Assembly: GCF_017831975.1 (NCBI RefSeq)
Contig: NZ_JAFDSS010000001.1
Location: 3,596,001 to 3,660,000 of the forward strand
Direction of reading: 5' to 3'
Source: Microbacterium terrae
GTDB lineage: Bacteria; Actinomycetota; Actinomycetes; Actinomycetales; Microbacteriaceae
DNA: 64,000 nucleotides
Below, piece after piece: positions 63,352 to 64,000 of the stretch (position 1 is its first letter; each line of letters opens with the position of its first letter). The position numbers were made by a program, and so were the translations under genes. The notes beneath the pieces are model-generated. The model was not told the origin of the DNA. It ran no database searches and was given only the letters and a program-made list of their open reading frames with translations.

Positions 63352-64000
63352 TCGCCGGATCCTCACCGCCCTCGCGCTCGCCATCGGACTCGCCATGACG
63401 ACATCCGCCTGCGCCGCCCAGTCGGCGGCCACCCCTCTCGCCCTCGAAGGCGACCTCGCCGTGCACGACCCCGCGCTCGTCGTGGGCGCCGAGGACGAGC
63501 CCTGGTACGTCTTCTCGACCGGCGACGTGCGGCGGGGGCTCGGGGCGCCCCAGATCCGCCGGTCCGTCGACGGCGGCACGACGTGGGACGACCTCGGCAC
63601 CGTCTGGGATGCGGCATCCCGCCCCGACTGGGCCTATGAGGCGGTGCCGGGGGTCTCCAACTTCTGGGCGCCCGACGTCGTCGAGCACGACGGCACCTTC
63701 TACCTCTACTACTCCGCCTCGACCTTCGGGAAGAACAGGTCGGCGATCGGGCTCACCACCAACACCACCCTCGACCCCGACGACCCCGACTACGCATGGG
63801 TCGATCAGGGCATGGTGTGGCAGTCGACGCCCGGCGTCGACGACTACAATGCCATCGACCCCGGCGTGATCACCGATGAGGACGGCACGCCGTGGATGAG
63901 CTTCGGCTCGTTCTGGGGCGGCATCCAGCTCATCGAGCTGGAGTGGCCGAGCGGGATGCCCGTCGCCGGCGCCGAGCCGGTGACCATCGCCTCGCGCGAC
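63341..64000 (+). CDS. GH43 arabinanase-like lipoprotein, 5' part only
   Basis: These are the first 220 residues of a secreted GH43 enzyme; the rest is beyond the right edge. A signal peptide leads to Cys24 in TTSAC, a plausible lipobox. The GH43 fold shows catalytic-base Asp43 (VHDPALV) and the pKa-modulating Asp173 (NAIDPGVITDEDG). SNFWAPDVVEHDGTFYLYYS is typical of endo-1,5-alpha-L-arabinanases. The GTG start lies inside the GH51 gene, implying coupling. It would cut arabinan outside the cell for uptake by the adjacent transporter. Confidence 0.9.
   Translation, partial: MRADRRILTALALAIGLAMTTSACAAQSAATPLALEGDLAVHDPALVVGAEDEPWYVFSTGDVRRGLGAPQIRRSVDGGTTWDDLGTVWDAASRPDWAYEAVPGVSNFWAPDVVEHDGTFYLYYSASTFGKNRSAIGLTTNTTLDPDDPDYAWVDQGMVWQSTPGVDDYNAIDPGVITDEDGTPWMSFGSFWGGIQLIELEWPSGMPVAGAEPVTIASRD

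Overview
The window is a high-GC chromosomal segment of an actinobacterium. Dense GC-rich coding, frequent GTG starts, many leaderless starts (a TANNNT box 6-8 bases before the start codon), frequent 'ggatgcc/gcatcc' stretches and two small DUF7882-type proteins point to Microbacteriaceae, most likely Microbacterium. That assignment is an inference from style and gene content. No rRNA, tRNA, CRISPR array, prophage or transposase was seen.

Layout. (1) 1-13.9 kb is a lipid or organic-acid catabolic block. It holds an acyl-CoA ligase cut by the left edge, a fused double-TetR regulator, an aldehyde dehydrogenase divergent from a TetR regulator, and a four-gene beta-oxidation operon (acyl-CoA dehydrogenase, thiolase, FadB-type protein, nitronate monooxygenase-like protein). 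Divergent from this operon is an ACAD10/11-like dehydrogenase with an APH-like kinase and an SDR, followed by a VOC protein. (2) 14.0-20.1 kb is a methylcitrate cluster: GntR regulator, prpD, prpB, prpC, a hotdog thioesterase and a thiolase. (3) 20.2-26.3 kb is one 2012-residue secreted amylopullulanase under two LacI-type operators. (4) 26.3-34.4 kb holds a small membrane protein, a DUF222-HNH protein, an HxlR regulator with an MFS transporter, a VOC protein and a large secreted metallophosphatase/5'-nucleotidase. (5) 34.6-42.3 kb is a valine-type degradation run (acyl-CoA dehydrogenase, 3-hydroxyisobutyrate dehydrogenase, enoyl-CoA hydratase), a repeat array, a MarR regulator, and etfB-etfA with a membrane cytochrome b carrying three RRGLPR repeats. 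(6) 42.3-47.6 kb holds a helicase with a hydrophobic hairpin, a CofE-like F420 ligase, a GNAT, a thioesterase and a small membrane protein. (7) 47.7-51.6 kb is a c-di-GMP/light patch: an EAL phosphodiesterase and a phytochrome-GGDEF protein interleaved with two DUF7882 paralogues. (8) 51.7-56.4 kb is a LysR regulator divergent from putA. (9) 56.5-64 kb is an arabinan/arabinoside locus: LacI regulator, YesL, two ABC permeases, a binding lipoprotein, GH51, and a GH43 cut by the right edge.

How the parts fit. Acyl-CoA dehydrogenases in three places would pass electrons to EtfBA and perhaps to the cytochrome b encoded beside it. Propionyl-CoA from odd-chain, valine or 4-hydroxyacid breakdown can enter the methylcitrate cycle. 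The kinase plus ACAD10/11-like dehydrogenase plus SDR (plus ligase) resembles the levulinate/4-hydroxyacid (Lva) pathway of Pseudomonas and mammalian ACAD11. Polysaccharide loci (starch/pullulan and arabinan) lie beside these acid-degrading genes.

The most unusual structure is a family of palindromic repeats built on CGTTTCGTCTCGCT...CGCTCAACGACC. They sit mostly between genes, form a three-copy ~118-bp tandem array at 37.7 kb, supply the stop codon of prpB, and have apparently been absorbed into the N-terminal coding region of the nitronate monooxygenase-like gene. All functional calls are by reading motifs; no database search was possible.
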